Numbered from the stretch's first letter, positions 17,599 through 30,090 are shown. The stretch is DNA of 64,000 nt from Erinaceus europaeus (GCF_950295315.1 NC_080165.1:8434417-8498416), one strand, 5' to 3'. The notes: generated by a model not told the origin, from the sequence alone. Translations and numbers: made by a program.

Positions 17599-20140
17599 AG
17601 AGAGAAGGAGGACGTCCAGATGGAAAAAGCAGGAAGGAGGAGCCAGGGCAGCACCTCCAGAGAAAGAAGCAGAGAGCCCGGGGAGGGAGGCCTGGCAGGG
17701 CGGCCCAAGTCTGGGCCAGGACGCTGCTGCTGCTGCTGCTGGCTCCTTCAGGAGGGAAAGCCGGGTTATAATAATTTAGCAATCAATAAACACATGAGAT
17801 CCAAGAGAGGATGCTGGTTCTCGAAACATTCAAAAACCTCTCTCTGGGAAGAAAAGGAATTCTGACAAAACACAACCCCACAGAGTAGGTAATTTCTTTG
17901 TGACAAAAGAAAGAAGAGTATAATTTAAAAGGTCATCATCTCCTCTTTCAGATAAATGTGCATAGATACATATGCCCACCAAACACTTAGCTGGGATGAG
18001 AAAGGAAGAGCAGTGGGGTGAGCTGTTATGAAGCCTGGTCATCAAGTCAGCACGGAGGAGCCAGGCAGGACATGCTGGGCACTGAGAGCTGGACATGGAA
18101 CCCCCCAGAGGGCAGACACTGGCACAACAGCTCGGCTCTCTCCAGTCCTCCCTATGGGCCCCACAGAGTTCTCGGTCTTCAGGAGACTTGGGAGTGGGCC
18201 TAAGTAAGGGTCTCTCTTCAGCCGCTGCCCCTCAGCGAGTGCCAACTTTGCTGTCATACTTGGAGAATGACCCACGGACAGGACATCCTACTGCTCTGCA
18301 TTCCCCCTCCATTTCGGAACCCAGAAACAAAAAGCAAAGTTCACACTAAAAAGTGCTTCATTCTGCTAAAGGAGAAGGGAACCGAAAGGCAGAGAATACA
18401 GAAACACACGAGCTCTCGGGTGTTTGAATAAAGTCAGTTAGTACTGTTAGGGTCTCATACTTGATACTCAGCACTGGCGAATGTGGAACAAGGTCCTAAT
18501 AAGAGATTGTTTTGAGCGTGGCAGATCTCTTGTGGATTAATTTGTGTTTGTGCCAAGGGGACTCTTCCTACACCATTTAGATAAAGAGAATAAACCATGT
18601 GGCAAAATTATTACCTTCCATTTACTGTAGCAAATAATACTTACCAATTGAACTGAAATGCAGCTTGTATATCTTGGTGCCATTGTTTCTCCTATGTACA
18701 ACAGAAACAAATCAATCTTTGAATTGAATGGTGTACTCATATTAACTGGTTAAAATAGCAAATAATTATTATCCCCGTTGTCACAGAAATTCCTGTGCCT
18801 AGTGAGTGAGTGTGTCCTGTGTCACTGTATACACATACTAATACAATCTGTGCACTGTAATGTCAATCTAATTGCGATTATAAAATTGTCTTTTGGCTAT
18901 CGTATAGATATCTTTATGTTTCGATAATGTTTTATATATCATTGTCACTAATAGATAAAGGAGGTATCTTAAGATTTGAGAGGTGTGGTTTCGTGTTTTT
19001 CATACAGAGTTAAGACAGTCCTTTCTGATTCTAAGAGGAAACTTATTTTTCAGATATGCTATATTATAGAAATATGTCATTAATGACGCAGTTCAAAAAT
19101 TTCCTTTCTTAAGAATTCAGGATAATGTGGGCAGCCCTAAAAAAAGGTACATTTTATGAACTTGCACACATTATCAAAATGGGAGCTGGAAATGACAGCG
19201 TCAGAACTTAGATGATTTGAGCCTATTTTACATTTTTTAAGGTATTTCTGGTTGTTTGACTTTTGACCTCTCATCTCAATAAAAAAAAGTTCTTGCTCTT
19301 GAGTTCTATTATTTTTAGAATTAATATTTCGCCCTTAAGTATATTTGTTTATGTTTAGTCACTTTAATAAGTTTCCTTTATGTTGAACTGATGATTTCTC
19401 AGCTAAAAATCACTTGTCTTTCCATATCAAATGTATCATTTGTTAAGCATTAGAATCATCTTCAATATTTGAGGTCCATGTTTCTTATGTCTTCCAATCC
19501 CTGTCAGCACCATATCGAGAATGGAACTGCTTTCTTTTAGAATAGATAGTTATATTTTCTAACATTTTTGGATTTCAGTTCTAAATTACTTTTGTAATGG
19601 CGAGGCAGGGTGAGGAAAATGGAGGCTTGCTATGTTTAATAGTTGCTCTCCTCACTGGAAGATTAGCAAGGGAAAGGAATCAACTTGTTACTAGTGAGAA
19701 ATGCTTAATATCTTAATGCCAGTAACATATATGTGCTCGGTAACACAGGACTTGTGTATTCAGATTTTTAAAATGAAAATAGATGACAAAGACAGCCTCT
19801 ACAGTTCTGACAACATAAGATCAGATAGTTCCGAGGTTTTAGTCTGAGGTATCTGGTGAACACATTCAACACTAATCTCCATATTTCCCTAAATGCCTAC
19901 TAGGATCATGATTTAAAGTCTTACTGAATATGATTATTAGATTATTAGCTCTTCTAGCATAACTATTTAAAACTGAAAAAAACGATGTACACATAAATAG
20001 CCTTTACCAAAACTCTTCATCTTGTATCTGCTTATACAAGTTGGTTAGCTTCTTGTCAGTGTTTTCTTTGGCTCATAACTAACTGCCTTTTGTCAAATAC
20101 TCTTGATAATGCTGTATAATAAAGATTTTTCTATTTATTA
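17599..20140 (+). other. GRM1: GRM1 3' UTR
   Basis: About 2.5 kb after the stop is free of SINEs and L1, unlike everything around it, as expected for a constrained transcribed UTR. It becomes strongly AT-rich from about 18420. Intermediate AATAAA motifs occur at 17785, 18427 and 19278, so shorter transcripts are possible. A (GCT)5 run lies at about 17723. Confidence 0.8.
20118..20123 (+). terminator. GRM1: Probable main GRM1 poly(A) signal
   Basis: AATAAA in GCTGTATAATAAAGATTT is followed by a T-rich downstream element, and recognisable SINEs resume 220 bp later. Cleavage is expected near 20140. Confidence 0.7.
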
Positions 20141-20342
20141 AACATGTATGTTTCTTCTTTATACTTTATATAAATAGTTGGATTTTAAAAACATTTCCAA
20201 TTTTTTTTTTCTCTCAGAATCTACATGTTAGGTAAGAGTTGGGTAATATTGCTCAAAATCTACAAAACAAACAAATGACACAATAGAGTACAACTTGATT
20301 AAGAGAAAGGCCCTAACTTAGGCTTTAAAACTTTAAGTGCAA

Positions 20343-20556
20343 GGGACCAGGTGGTGGCACACCTGGTTGAGTGCAGATATTACAATGCACAGGAACCTGG
20401 GTTTAAGCTCCCGGTCCCCACCTGCAGGGGGAAAGCTTCACACATGGTGAAGAAGGGCTGCAGGTGTCTCGCTGTCTCTCTCCCTCTCTGTTTCCTCATT
20501 CCTCCTGACTTCTGGATGTGTCTATCCAGTAAATAAAGATAATAAAAAAATTAAAA
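20343..20556 (+). mobile_element. SINE-B, full length
   Basis: The head is CAGGTGGTGGCACACCTGGT, with body CCCACCTGCAGGGGGAAAGC and end TGTGTCTATCCAGTAAATAA. It is the first repeat downstream of GRM1. Confidence 0.9.
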
Positions 20557-21703
20557 ATTAAGTTAAATCAAAAGTATCATTTTTCAATAATGATTGCTTT
20601 GTTCCCACGTTTACTGGGAACAAATGCTTGCAGGACTGCACTATTTCCAACAGCAATTTTGTTTTTCTTTTTTTTTCCTTCCTTTTCCTTTTGGAAATCT
20701 CCACCCCTCCCCACCCTCTGCAGGTGGAGACCAAGAGCTTCAACTCAGCTTCTCACACCTGGTGTGGTGTGTACTGTACTGGTATGCTACCCTCAGTCCC
20801 CACAACTTTTCTTTTAATAGAATGTGTGAGTCGTAACCAATCCTCAGTTCTCCACCAGTGTATGAGACAAAGGCAGTGAAAGACCTCCTCCATTTTTATT
20901 TCATCTGTGCCCCCACAAGGCTTTCCTGCCTTGGACTCATACTCTTAGGAAGGGGTAGATATTTTAATTTCTTGATACCCTCTTGTTTACTGTAAACATT
21001 ATTCCCCTACATTCTAGGCAAGATTTCACTGGTCCTCAAAACAAAGTCGTTCCTGTTGTCACATCTTCAAGCAGGACAAGGTCCCTGAAAAGTCAAACAT
21101 CTATTTGGTGTCCTGCAAAGAGAAAATACATGTTAAAATGGCCTTGTACGTGAGGTTGTAGTGTATCTCTACAGAGAGCAGCAGATGCAAGATCTATGTT
21201 GAAAGACAAATATTGAAAAAAAAAAAGTCAGAATCTGGAGCTAAGACACTAAAGTTGTCGTCATTACATTGAGAGAATAAATTAAGAAGTAATGAGATGG
21301 GAAGAAAAGTCATAGGAGAGAGAATGTCACAGTAGGTGACAAGGGCCTTCACTTACTAAACCCACAAGTCCCAACTTAACAAAGCTGAGACGTAAGTGCC
21401 ATCAGTGATAGAGTGTGAGTCTCTCCTTTATTTCTGGAGAGAATGCTTTGAGAGGCGAGTACCATTTTTATTATCCCTCTCTGGTGCCAGACATTGTGCT
21501 AGGCTGTCCACACTCATTCCAATTTAATCTTCTCAGTTACTGCTATAGGCCTCTTTGAAAGAACTGTAATACTTAAATGAAGTTTTTCGGCTAGTAAGTA
21601 ACATAGCACGAATTCATACTCATCTTAAGTCAGCATAGAAGCTGTGAATTCATGGTCCTTTCTTGAGTCCAGGATTGCATGAAAGAATTGGTATCTTTCC
21701 CCC
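20557..21703. other. Intergenic sequence, mostly unrecognised
   Basis: A short possible SINE-B remnant (CTCTGCAGGTGGAGACCAAG, about 20715) is the only repeat-like piece. No gene signal is seen. Confidence 0.5.
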
Positions 21704-22190
21704 CCCCCTTTATTGGGGGATAAATGGTTTACAGTCAATAGTAAAATTCACGAGTTGGTACATGTGTAAAATTTCTCAGTTTTCAGCACAACACTTTAAT
21801 GCCCCACCTAAATCCTCCTCTGTGATCATGTTGCAGGACCTGAACCCTCTCCCCCACCCCACCCCAGCCTCCTTCATTTTGGAGCAATACAACAACTCCG
21901 GTTCAAGTTCTGCTTTGTGCTTCCCTTTCTGCTCTTTTTTACTTTTTCTTATCTTTGTTTATTATTTATTGGATAGAGACAGCCAGAAATCAAGAGGGAG
22001 GGGGAACACTTACAGAGGGAGAGATGCAGAGAGACACCTGCAGCCCTGCTTCACAACTCACAAAGCTTTCTCCCTGCAGGTAGGGACGACCAGGGGCTTG
22101 AACCAGGGTCCTTGGACATTGTAACATGTGCGCCCAGCCAGGTACACCACCTCCTGGCCCTCCCTTCTGTTCTTACAGAAGTTGGTATCT
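21704..22190 (-). mobile_element. L1-E 3' UTR interrupted by a SINE-B
   Basis: Starts CCCTTTATTGGGGGATAAAT, then ..TGTGATCATGTTGCAGGACC..GGAGCAATACAACAACTCC. It resumes after the SINE with TCCCTTCTGTTCTTAC. Confidence 0.8.
21938..22160 (-). mobile_element. SINE-B nested in L1-E
   Basis: An inverted SINE-B is flanked by similar TCCCTTTCTGCTCTT and TCCCTTCTGTTCTT, i.e. a diverged TSD within the L1. Confidence 0.85.
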
Positions 22191-23245
22191 ATTATGACTC
22201 CTCCCTCTTTTATTTTCTCAAGATGTTTTATTCAAATCCTTGTCAACATTGCAGTTTACCTACCTTTCCCTTTCAATAGGTGGTAAATTCCTGTCTGCTT
22301 GAGCTCTATTATTTATTTATTTTTGTTTCTAATTTCGGAGGCCTCAGGGAAAAGCAGACACTCAGGAAATTTTTGTTGAGAAAGTCAATGAGTGTTGTTA
22401 ACACCATATAATTTTCCCAGTTCAACTCTCAGAAGGCTTATTCCATGATCTTTACGGGGTCCAGAGCTCTGCATTCCCACCTGCTTGATCCTAATTCTGC
22501 CAACAGGAACAACACACAATATCCTCATGCAAAACAAGCTCTTCTTTTGCTTCAGAAATCGCTGTCCCACTGGGCAGCAGGTTCTGCCTTTCCTGCCTAC
22601 AGAAAGAATGTGGTGATATCCATTGTCCACTGAGCCCAGCTTGAGATCTGGCAAGCAAGCAGGATCTGTTTGGAAAACAGCGACCCCTTCAGGAAAACTC
22701 CTGGTAAGACATAGAGTGTTGACAAGGTGGCAGCTCCTGGAAACAACGGAATTAAATCACTGCCACCGGGAAATGCTTCCCTCACTCACAGCCACAATAG
22801 TAGACCAAGTGAAAGCTATTAAAGGGAAAGTCTAGTTAGGGAGTTGAAATCATGACACTAGTAAACTAAAAAGTGGTTTGATTTCCTTGGACAAGCTGGG
22901 AAGCAATATATGTTAAGCGAGTAAACAAGAGAAATGAAGTTTAAGAAGGAACACAACAAGAATTTATTAAAGGAAAAATAATCATAGGATCACAGAGTTG
23001 GAAGCAAATTTAGAAGTTATTTGAGATGAATGTTTCCATAGTCTTATATAACCTAAACAAGAATTCTCGATTATTTATACCTCAGCAATCAGGTGCTCCT
23101 GGGATTAGCAAAATCCAGAATCTGCTGTTTCAGACTAAGGTAAAAATATATAGCAAGTTCAGATACACACTAGCTGATAGACAGGAGGGGCCTGTTTCTA
23201 CAGGTTATTTGGGAAGAGTGCTAAATGGCCTGAAAATTAAGTCAT
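22191..23245. other. Intergenic sequence without recognised features
   Basis: No repeat or gene is recognised over 1 kb; the small ORFs show no domain. Confidence 0.5.
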
Positions 23246-23259
23246 AAGAAGTGAGAATA

Positions 23260-26200
23260 TGATACAGCAAATCCTAACAATGGGATATTTCAAATGGGAT
23301 ATTTCAATTGCCAAATAATGAGATTATAGCAATAGCTAGCTACTGTCTTCTTAAACCCTAAGACAGCAGGAACCTCCCACTTCCTCTATAGAGTCTATAT
23401 TTCCCCGAGTCCTGCAACCTTTAGGGTGGGGCTCACTTTCCTGCATGCTTCTCTCAATTCATACCAAATGATATTGCATCTGCGATCCCAACCTGATCAA
23501 AGCAACAAGTGCCACCTCAGCATACTTCACTTCAGACTGTGTCCAGAGACGTCAATGGTGGAATGTCCACCCTTCAGCCTCATTACTCCGGTGAGACCTT
23601 TCCTTTCCTGGTATTCTGTAATTCCATTCCAGGAGGTTCACTTCCTAACAAAGTCCCCAAACCTAGATATAGACCAGGTCCCATGAGATAGAGCATATGT
23701 TCATATTTATCCATAAATTAGGACAAAATATAGACCTGAAAGTAGAAGTACACAATAGTCTGCAGTGAGTCAGTATAAAGCTCATAATGAAATAGTGTCT
23801 ACTTAGACTTAGATACCCCCCTCACCTACTTCCTATTACACTTCCCTCATTCACTACAAAGCTAACTTTTTCAAAGCAAGGAATACAAAAACTGAATAAG
23901 GGCAAGTGACTAGCATACTTTAACGACGCTTTAGTCACTATCAGTCCACCCCATCATCTGGGTCCCTATTCAGGGAGTACTGAGATTCTCAGACTTGATG
24001 GGCCTAGACCTCCAATAAATCCCTTTCTCCATTGTTACTGGTCATCTCTATCAGGAACAACACACTAGACCCCTTTGTGGGTCTTTCATAGGACCTTGCC
24101 CTCAACTTGGATCAACAATGGTAGAGAATGTTCCATCCTCTGAAGGGAGGCTGGACAACATACTCTATGCTACACCTGAGGAAGATGGGTCCTGATATTG
24201 GGGCAGCTTGGAACATTCTTACTTATGACCACAGAATGTGAGCTCAGATCTACAGGGATGCAGAGGTCACATAGGCTCCTAAGCTGAATGTGGGCTCCAG
24301 ATCAGATCAAATCGATGGGGTTTATAGTCACAATATTTATACACCTTTCCCATATTTGGGAGCTACTCTCTTCCCTGCTCCAGCTTTCTGGTTCTTTTTC
24401 CAACCATGACATCATTCCCCAGACAATAACTTGTATCCACCTGCATATCAGATTTCAGGTGTCGGGCTGTGTTGTGGGGGAGAGAGAAGAGACCGGAGTG
24501 GAGTGGGAACACAAATCTTTATTCACACGGGCACCCCAGAAATGGGCAAGAGTAGAGTGGTTCAGGCCACGTGGAGCTAGCAAAATGGCCGCCTCCCACT
24601 AAACCTACCATCCCTTCTCTGCGTCAGCTGGCGGAGGAGAAGAGGGGAGAAAGAGGGCGTACCCACAGCTTTATAGTATAAAAGCTGGAAGTGGCAAGTT
24701 GGGACGGGATTGGCTAGGAAACAAGGTACTCCAGGAATAAAGTTTCAGCTCTCAGGGGAATGGGAAGGGGAAGGAGGAACCAAGGCACTCTGGGAAGCTT
24801 GGGTTTCAGCTCTCACAGGAATTAGCAATGCCTTGAGGGTATCTGCCCAATACCCCAACACCTTCCCCTTTCTTTTTATCTAATGGCCATAGTATAGTAA
24901 ATTTAGAGTGGAGCAGGCTTAAATGATTTTTTAAGGAATGCCAAGCTCTGGTGGGAAAATGTAGGATGTTTCTGTGGGGGAGGGAAGACTTACATGGCCG
25001 CCAACCTGGTGAGATTTATGTGTCTCCCCTGTGCTCAACCCCTCTGGAGAGAGAGAGACTTACCTGGAGGGACTTATATCATAGGTTAAGCTATGCCAGG
25101 CTCCACCATCTCCTCACAATTTTTCTACATCTTTCCCTATCTTTCTATCTAGTCATCGCATTAAAATCGGTGAATGTCTATAAAAGACTCCATCTGTGAC
25201 AGAGGAATAGTAGTGTAGGGGTGACCAGAAACCTTTTGGGCATAAACCCGAATGATATAACAAAACAGGAAGGGACAAGTAGGGGAGCAGTAAGGGCCAG
25301 TGTGATGTCAAGGGAAGGCTGTTGGGCAGGGGAGCATTTCCTCTCTCTGGGGGCATCTCCTGCCTCTGGAGCCAGAGCCTAGTAATGGGGGGGCGCATTT
25401 ACTGCCTCAAAGGACAGGACCTGCAGGAGGGAGGGAGGAGCCTGCCAAGTGGAGGGGTTATTTGGTGTTGTAGAGTCCCCAAGGCAACAGGCTGCAAAAT
25501 CCATGAACTACTGCAGGTCAGTCTTTGAGAAACCAGCAGCATAAAGGGAAGGAAGCTGCTGTAAAATTGTGTAAAGTGTCCAAGGGGTGTACCAGCAAGT
25601 CCGATAAAAGTGTCAGTCCAAAGTATGCGACCAGGGGAAGAAATGCCAGGGGATGAAATGCTGCACGTCTGTCTCCATGGGGAAGGTCAGCCACTGGAAT
25701 TCTGCTTTTCTGTAGAGAGTGAGCTGGAACCGCCAAAAGATGACAGGCAAAGCAGAAGCAGGAAGGGCAGACAGGCAGTAAGAAAGTTCTGTCCTTGGAG
25801 TCTGTGAATCAGGTTCTTCAGATCATGTCAGGTCATATCATGGGTTTTGGGGGGTGTACCACTGTAGTCATGCCGTCTAGTGGGCGATGTCAGACTGTGC
25901 AGGGGTCCAGATGGTTTTTCCGGACATTCCTGTGAAAGAAACACAAACAAATCTGCTTCCATGGTTAGCAGGGCGTCTGGTTCAAATTTTTATAGATATT
26001 AAAAGAGGTTTGATGCAGTTGGTGTCTTAGCCAACTGAATATCTATAAAGCTTTCCCATATTTGGAAACTACTCTCTTCCCTGATCCAGCTTTCTGGTCC
26101 TTTTTCCAGCCATGACATCATTCCCCAGACAATAACTTGTATCCACCTGCATATCAGATTTCAGGCTCAGGGAAAAAAAGAAAAAAAGAAGAAAAAAAAA

Positions 26201-26732
26201 CTAGTATAACCACTGATCCTTTTGAATATAACTAAAATATGCCTACTAGCTATGTACAAAACAGAGATACCCCCAAGTCTTCATCTGTACTATTCTAACC
26301 TTTAGGTTCATGATTAGTCAACAATTTGTTTGGCTTATATGTTAACTCTCTTTTTAGCCACCAGGTTCCACATGCTAGCCAACCAGATTTTCCTGTACAG
26401 ACAACCCCACTAATGAGTCCTGGAACTCTGCTCCTCCAGAACCCTGCCCCACTAAGGAAAGAGAGAGACAGGCTGGGAGTATGAGTCGACCTGTCAGCAC
26501 CCACTTTCAGTGGGGAAGCAATGACAGAAGCCAGACCTTCCACCTTCTGCATCCCACAATGACCTTGGGTCCATATTCCCAGAGGGATAAAAAATAGGAA
26601 AGCTATCAGGGGAGGGGAGGGGATACGATACGGAGTTCTGGTGGAGTTCTGGTGGTAGGAATTGTGTGGAGTTGTACCCCTCTTATTTTATGGTTTTGTC
26701 AATGTTTCCTTTTTATAAATAAAATTTTAAAA
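23260..26732 (+). mobile_element. L1-D 3' end with 14-bp TSD, interrupted by an ERV fragment
   Basis: TSD AAGAAGTGAGAATA lies at 23246-23259 and 26733-26746. Left part 23260-24459, right part about 26037-26732 ending GTTTCCTTTTTATAAATAAA. About 130 bp of L1 sequence (24329-24459) is repeated at 26037-26165 on the far side of the ERV. Confidence 0.85.
24460..26036 (-). mobile_element. ERV 3' fragment: LTR, PPT and noncoding internal sequence
   Basis: The LTR (24460-24860) reads on the minus strand from TGTTGGGGTATTGGGC to CCGACA, with AATAAAGATTTGTG as poly(A) signal. On the same strand a PPT (AAAAAGAAAGGGGAAGG, about 24861-24878) precedes it. About 1.15 kb of internal sequence follows to the right. 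ORFs there are short and I recognise no retroviral protein. No second LTR is seen at the right edge. Confidence 0.75.
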
Positions 26733-26746
26733 AAGAAGTGAGAATA

Positions 26747-26976
26747 GTGGGGCCAGGTGGTGGTGCACCTAGTTAACCACACATATTATAGTGCGCCAGG
26801 ACCTGAGTTCAAGCCCAAGTCCCCACTTACAGAGGGAAGTTTTGTCAATGGTGAAGCAGGGCTGTACGTGTTTCTCTGTCTCTCTCCTTCTCTATCTCTC
26901 CCTCACCTCTCAATTTCTGTCTCTGCCCAATACTAAATATATTTGCTAAAGAGGATTAAAAAAATAAAATTAAAAG
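26747..26976 (+). mobile_element. SINE-B inserted at the L1 tail, reusing its target
   Basis: AGAAGTGAGAAT occurs at 26734-26745 and again at 26977-26988, the same word that flanks the L1 at 23247. Head GGTGGTGGTGCACCTAGTTA. Confidence 0.9.
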
Positions 26977-27169
26977 AGAAGTGAGAATGGAAGCTGGGCT
27001 AGAATCAATCACAATAGGCAATGCATAGCTAGAGGTAAGATTCAGCCTCAAAGATCCTAGAACACTCACTGAGGAACAGAGCAGTATTGCTCTATGGAAA
27101 GAGGATATCCGGAAGCCCCAGCTATTTTCTCATCTCTCACCTCCTTAAAACATTAAGAAGTTAGGGGGC

Positions 27170-27640
27170 TGGGGAGATAGCATAATGACTCTGCAAAAGA
27201 CTCTCATGTCTGGGAGTCGGGCGGTAGCGCAGTGAGTTAAGCACACGTGGTGCAAAGCGCTAGAACCAGCATAAGGATCCTGGTTCGAGCCCCAGGCTCC
27301 CCACCTGCAAGGAATTCGCTTCACAGGAGGTGAAGCAGGTCTGCGGGTGTCTGTCTTTCTCTCCACCTCTCTGTCTTCCCCTCCCCTCTCCATTTCTCTC
27401 TGTCCTATCTAACAACGACGATATCATTAACAACAACAATAACTACAACACAAATGAAAAAACAAGGGCAACAAAAGGGAAAATAAATACATATAAAAAG
27501 ACTCTCATGTCCGACACTTCAAGGTCCCAGGTTCAGTCCCCAGTCCCATCCTAAACCAGAGCTGACCAGTGTCTTGGTGTCTGTCTGTCTGTCTGTCATG
27601 AAAATAAAGTTAAATAAAAAAATAAAAATAAATTAAAAAA
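27170..27640 (+). mobile_element. SINE-C split by a SINE-A
   Basis: The head GGGGAGATAGCATAATGACT (27170-27210) and the remainder CTTCAAGGTCCCAGGTTCAG..CAGTGTCTTGGTG (27512 onward) are separated by the SINE-A. A (CTGT)n run and an A-rich tail follow. The flanks AAGAAGTTAG / AAGAAGTCAGG form an approximate TSD. Confidence 0.8.
27211..27495 (+). mobile_element. SINE-A nested in SINE-C, perfect 16-bp TSD
   Basis: AAAAGACTCTCATGTC is found at 27195-27210 and 27496-27511. The head GGCGGTAGCGCAGTGAGTTA and (CAA)n tail are intact. Confidence 0.92.
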
Positions 27641-27649
27641 CAAAGAAGT

Positions 27650-28046
27650 CAGGTAAGTCACTAGAAGGAGCAGTTCAACAGGAAAGATCAGCGAGCAGAG
27701 CAAGAAGATCCAAGGCCTTGTTTGTGGACAGTGATCAGCAGGCAAGTGTACAGAGATGGTGGAGGTGACATGAGTAACGGAGATCAGGAACAGCACAGCG
27801 TCTGTACAGACGCTGCTAGTCAGTGAGGGACGAGAGCATCAAAGACTATTAGGAATTAAAAGTGGGTCAGGCCTGGCCAGTGCCAGCCTGCGGCCAGGCC
27901 AATCCAGTAATAGATGTGGAGAAACGCAGAGAATGTCTGTAGAGGCAAGTAAAATAACACAAAGCAGCGGTCTAAACAAATTGCAATAGCAGGAGCAGCA
28001 GAAACAAGCAAATGCAGAGGTACAGGCAGTGTGAACACAGTGAAAG
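27650..28046. other. Intergenic sequence, no feature recognised
   Basis: No repeat or coding signal is recognised. Confidence 0.4.
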
Positions 28047-28355
28047 GTGCTGGGAGTGGGGCTAATAATGATAGACAAGGTTGAGCACATCCATAAATCC
28101 GTGCACAAAGACCAGGGTTCAAGGCTGGTCCCCACCTTCGATGAGGAAGCTTCACAAGCAGTGAAGCAATGCTGCAGGTGTCTCTCTCTTTCTCTATCTC
28201 CCTTCCCTCTTAATTTCTCTCTGACTTATCCCCCACCAGCAGGGGGAAAGCTTCATGAGTTGCAGTAAAGCAGGTCTGCACTTGTCTACCTCTCTCCCTC
28301 TCTATTTTTCCTCTCAAAATGTTTCCATCCAATAATAAATAAAGAATATTTTAAG
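28047..28355 (+). mobile_element. SINE-B with duplicated body
   Basis: After one body plus pyrimidine tract (to about 28230) a second CCACCAGCAGGGGGAAAGCT..AAGCAGGTCTGCA body and pyrimidine tract follow before the AATAATAAATAAAG tail. Confidence 0.75.
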
Positions 28356-28492
28356 AAGACGTAAAAATACTTGTTATTATGATGCATTCCCTACCAATTC
28401 TACATCACATTTAACTTTGTAATGTCCTTTGATATAAGATACTTTTTTGCATTAAAAACAAGAACAATTGAGGCTCAAAATAAGATGAAATA

Positions 28493-28845
28493 AGGAAGCT
28501 GGGTGGTAGCCCAGTGGGTTAAGTGCACATGGGACAAAGAACAAGGACCCGTATAAGGATCCCAGTTCGACCCCTCAGCTCCCCACCTGAAAGGGGGTAG
28601 CTTCACATATGGTGAAGCGGGTCTGCAGGTGTCTATCTTTCTCTCCTCCTCTCCGTCTTCCTCTCCTCTCTTGATTTCTCTCTGTCCTACCCAACAACAA
28701 CAGCTATGACAACAATAATAATAACAACTACAACAAGCATAAAAACAAGGGCAACAAAATGGGAAAAAAAGGCCTTCAGGAGCAGTGGATTCATAGTGCA
28801 GGCACTGAGCCCCAGTAATAACGCTGGAGGCAAAATAAATAAATA
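28493..28845 (+). mobile_element. SINE-A, long form, with TSD
   Basis: TSD AAGATGAAATA lies at 28482-28492 and 28846-28856. It contains the head GGTAGCCCAGTGGGTTAAGT, the (CAA)n region and the 3' module GGAGCAGTGGATTCATAGTG. Confidence 0.92.
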
Positions 28846-28856
28846 AAGATGAAATA

Positions 28857-29434
28857 GCTTATCTAAGACTGCAAAGTTAGTAGGTTATAGGATTGGCAGT
28901 ATACTCTCTGGGTTCTAAAACCTGCACTCCAAATCACCAAATAATGGTGAAAAGCCAGAATGAAAAGTTACATGGAAAATACTACAATGAAAATAGTTCT
29001 GCAAGTTATTGATACAAATAAGCACATGTAATGTGAGTAGAAAAATACTGCAACTTTTATATTGCCTATTCTACTGCCAAGAGTTGGAAACTGAGTACTA
29101 ATGATGTTCCAAAGGGCTTCTAGAATCCTTGGAGTTGGGGTAGTTGGCCTAACTCTGTAAAAACAGTCACTGCCATGGAATCACAGTGGAAAGCTAGAAA
29201 GAAAAAAAAAAGTCTAACTCAGAATTGTTACTGAATTGTATAACTATCTGTAGTAATTATTGCATTCTGTCATTCTGTAATTTGATAATTAAGTCATAAA
29301 TGTGTTTTTCTTAGGTAGAATGCTTGCTGGGTCTTTTCTTTTAATTTAGGTCATAATTGCTTCCAGACTGTCTACTAAAAGAATTTAGAGTTTACAAAAA
29401 GGCTACAGAGGATGTAATCTGTCTTCTCAAAAAA
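28857..29434. other. Intergenic sequence, no feature recognised
   Basis: AT-rich; no repeat or exon identified. Confidence 0.4.
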
Positions 29435-29443
29435 AAAGTTTCA

Positions 29444-29624
29444 GGGCCAGCTGGTGGCGCACCTGGTTAAGCACACATGCTATAGTGCACAAGGACCCAG
29501 GGTCCAGCCCCTGGTCCCCCCTGTAGGGGGAAAGCTTCCCGAGTGGTGAAGCAGGGCTGCAGGTGTCTCTCTGTCTCTCTCCCTCTCTATTTCCCCCTCT
29601 GCTCTCTATTTCTCTGTCTCTATC
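29444..29624 (+). mobile_element. SINE-B with short TSD
   Basis: AAAGTTTCA flanks both sides (29435 and 29625). The head GCTGGTGGCGCACCTGGTTA is near consensus; the A-rich tail is absent. Confidence 0.88.
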
Positions 29625-29639
29625 CAAAGTTTCATGAGT

Positions 29640-30090
29640 GAATACGAAGCTAGTTAAATTTCTAGTAAACGCAACTAACAATTTTAAGAGACCAACATTG
29701 TTCAGATAGAACTAAAAAAATTTTTCGACATATCAGTTACCTTCATTAAATAATGTCAGCTCTATTTAAAAAAAACTAAATTGACTCACAAGATTCATTG
29801 CAGTGGTTCGCTTGAATAGGGGACTACAATATCTGGTAGAGATATTGATTGGAAACTTTTTGCTCTTCCCAAAATTAGTGATCTGAGTGTAAGTAAAGAG
29901 TTTAATTCCTTTAAGCCTAGTATTTTATCTCCGTAATCAACTGGGAATTAGATAGAAATGGATGTGTTAAAGACATTACATGTCCCTTTGTACCCAGAAC
30001 TTTGTCACTGATAGTATTTAATTCAGGTAACATTTTTTTTCCTCCAGAATTGTCACTAGGCTTGGTGCTGGCAAGACAAATCCACTGCCT
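29640..30090. other. Intergenic sequence, no feature recognised
   Basis: No repeat or coding signal. Confidence 0.4.

Noticed and set aside
17785..17790. AATAAA as the main GRM1 poly(A) site
   Set aside because: The following 2.3 kb remains repeat-free and AT-rich like a UTR, and no strong GU-rich element was seen immediately after; kept only as a possible alternative site.
24862..26036. Possible ERV env or accessory gene on the minus strand
   Set aside because: Only short frames with no recognisable retroviral motif; treated as noncoding internal sequence.
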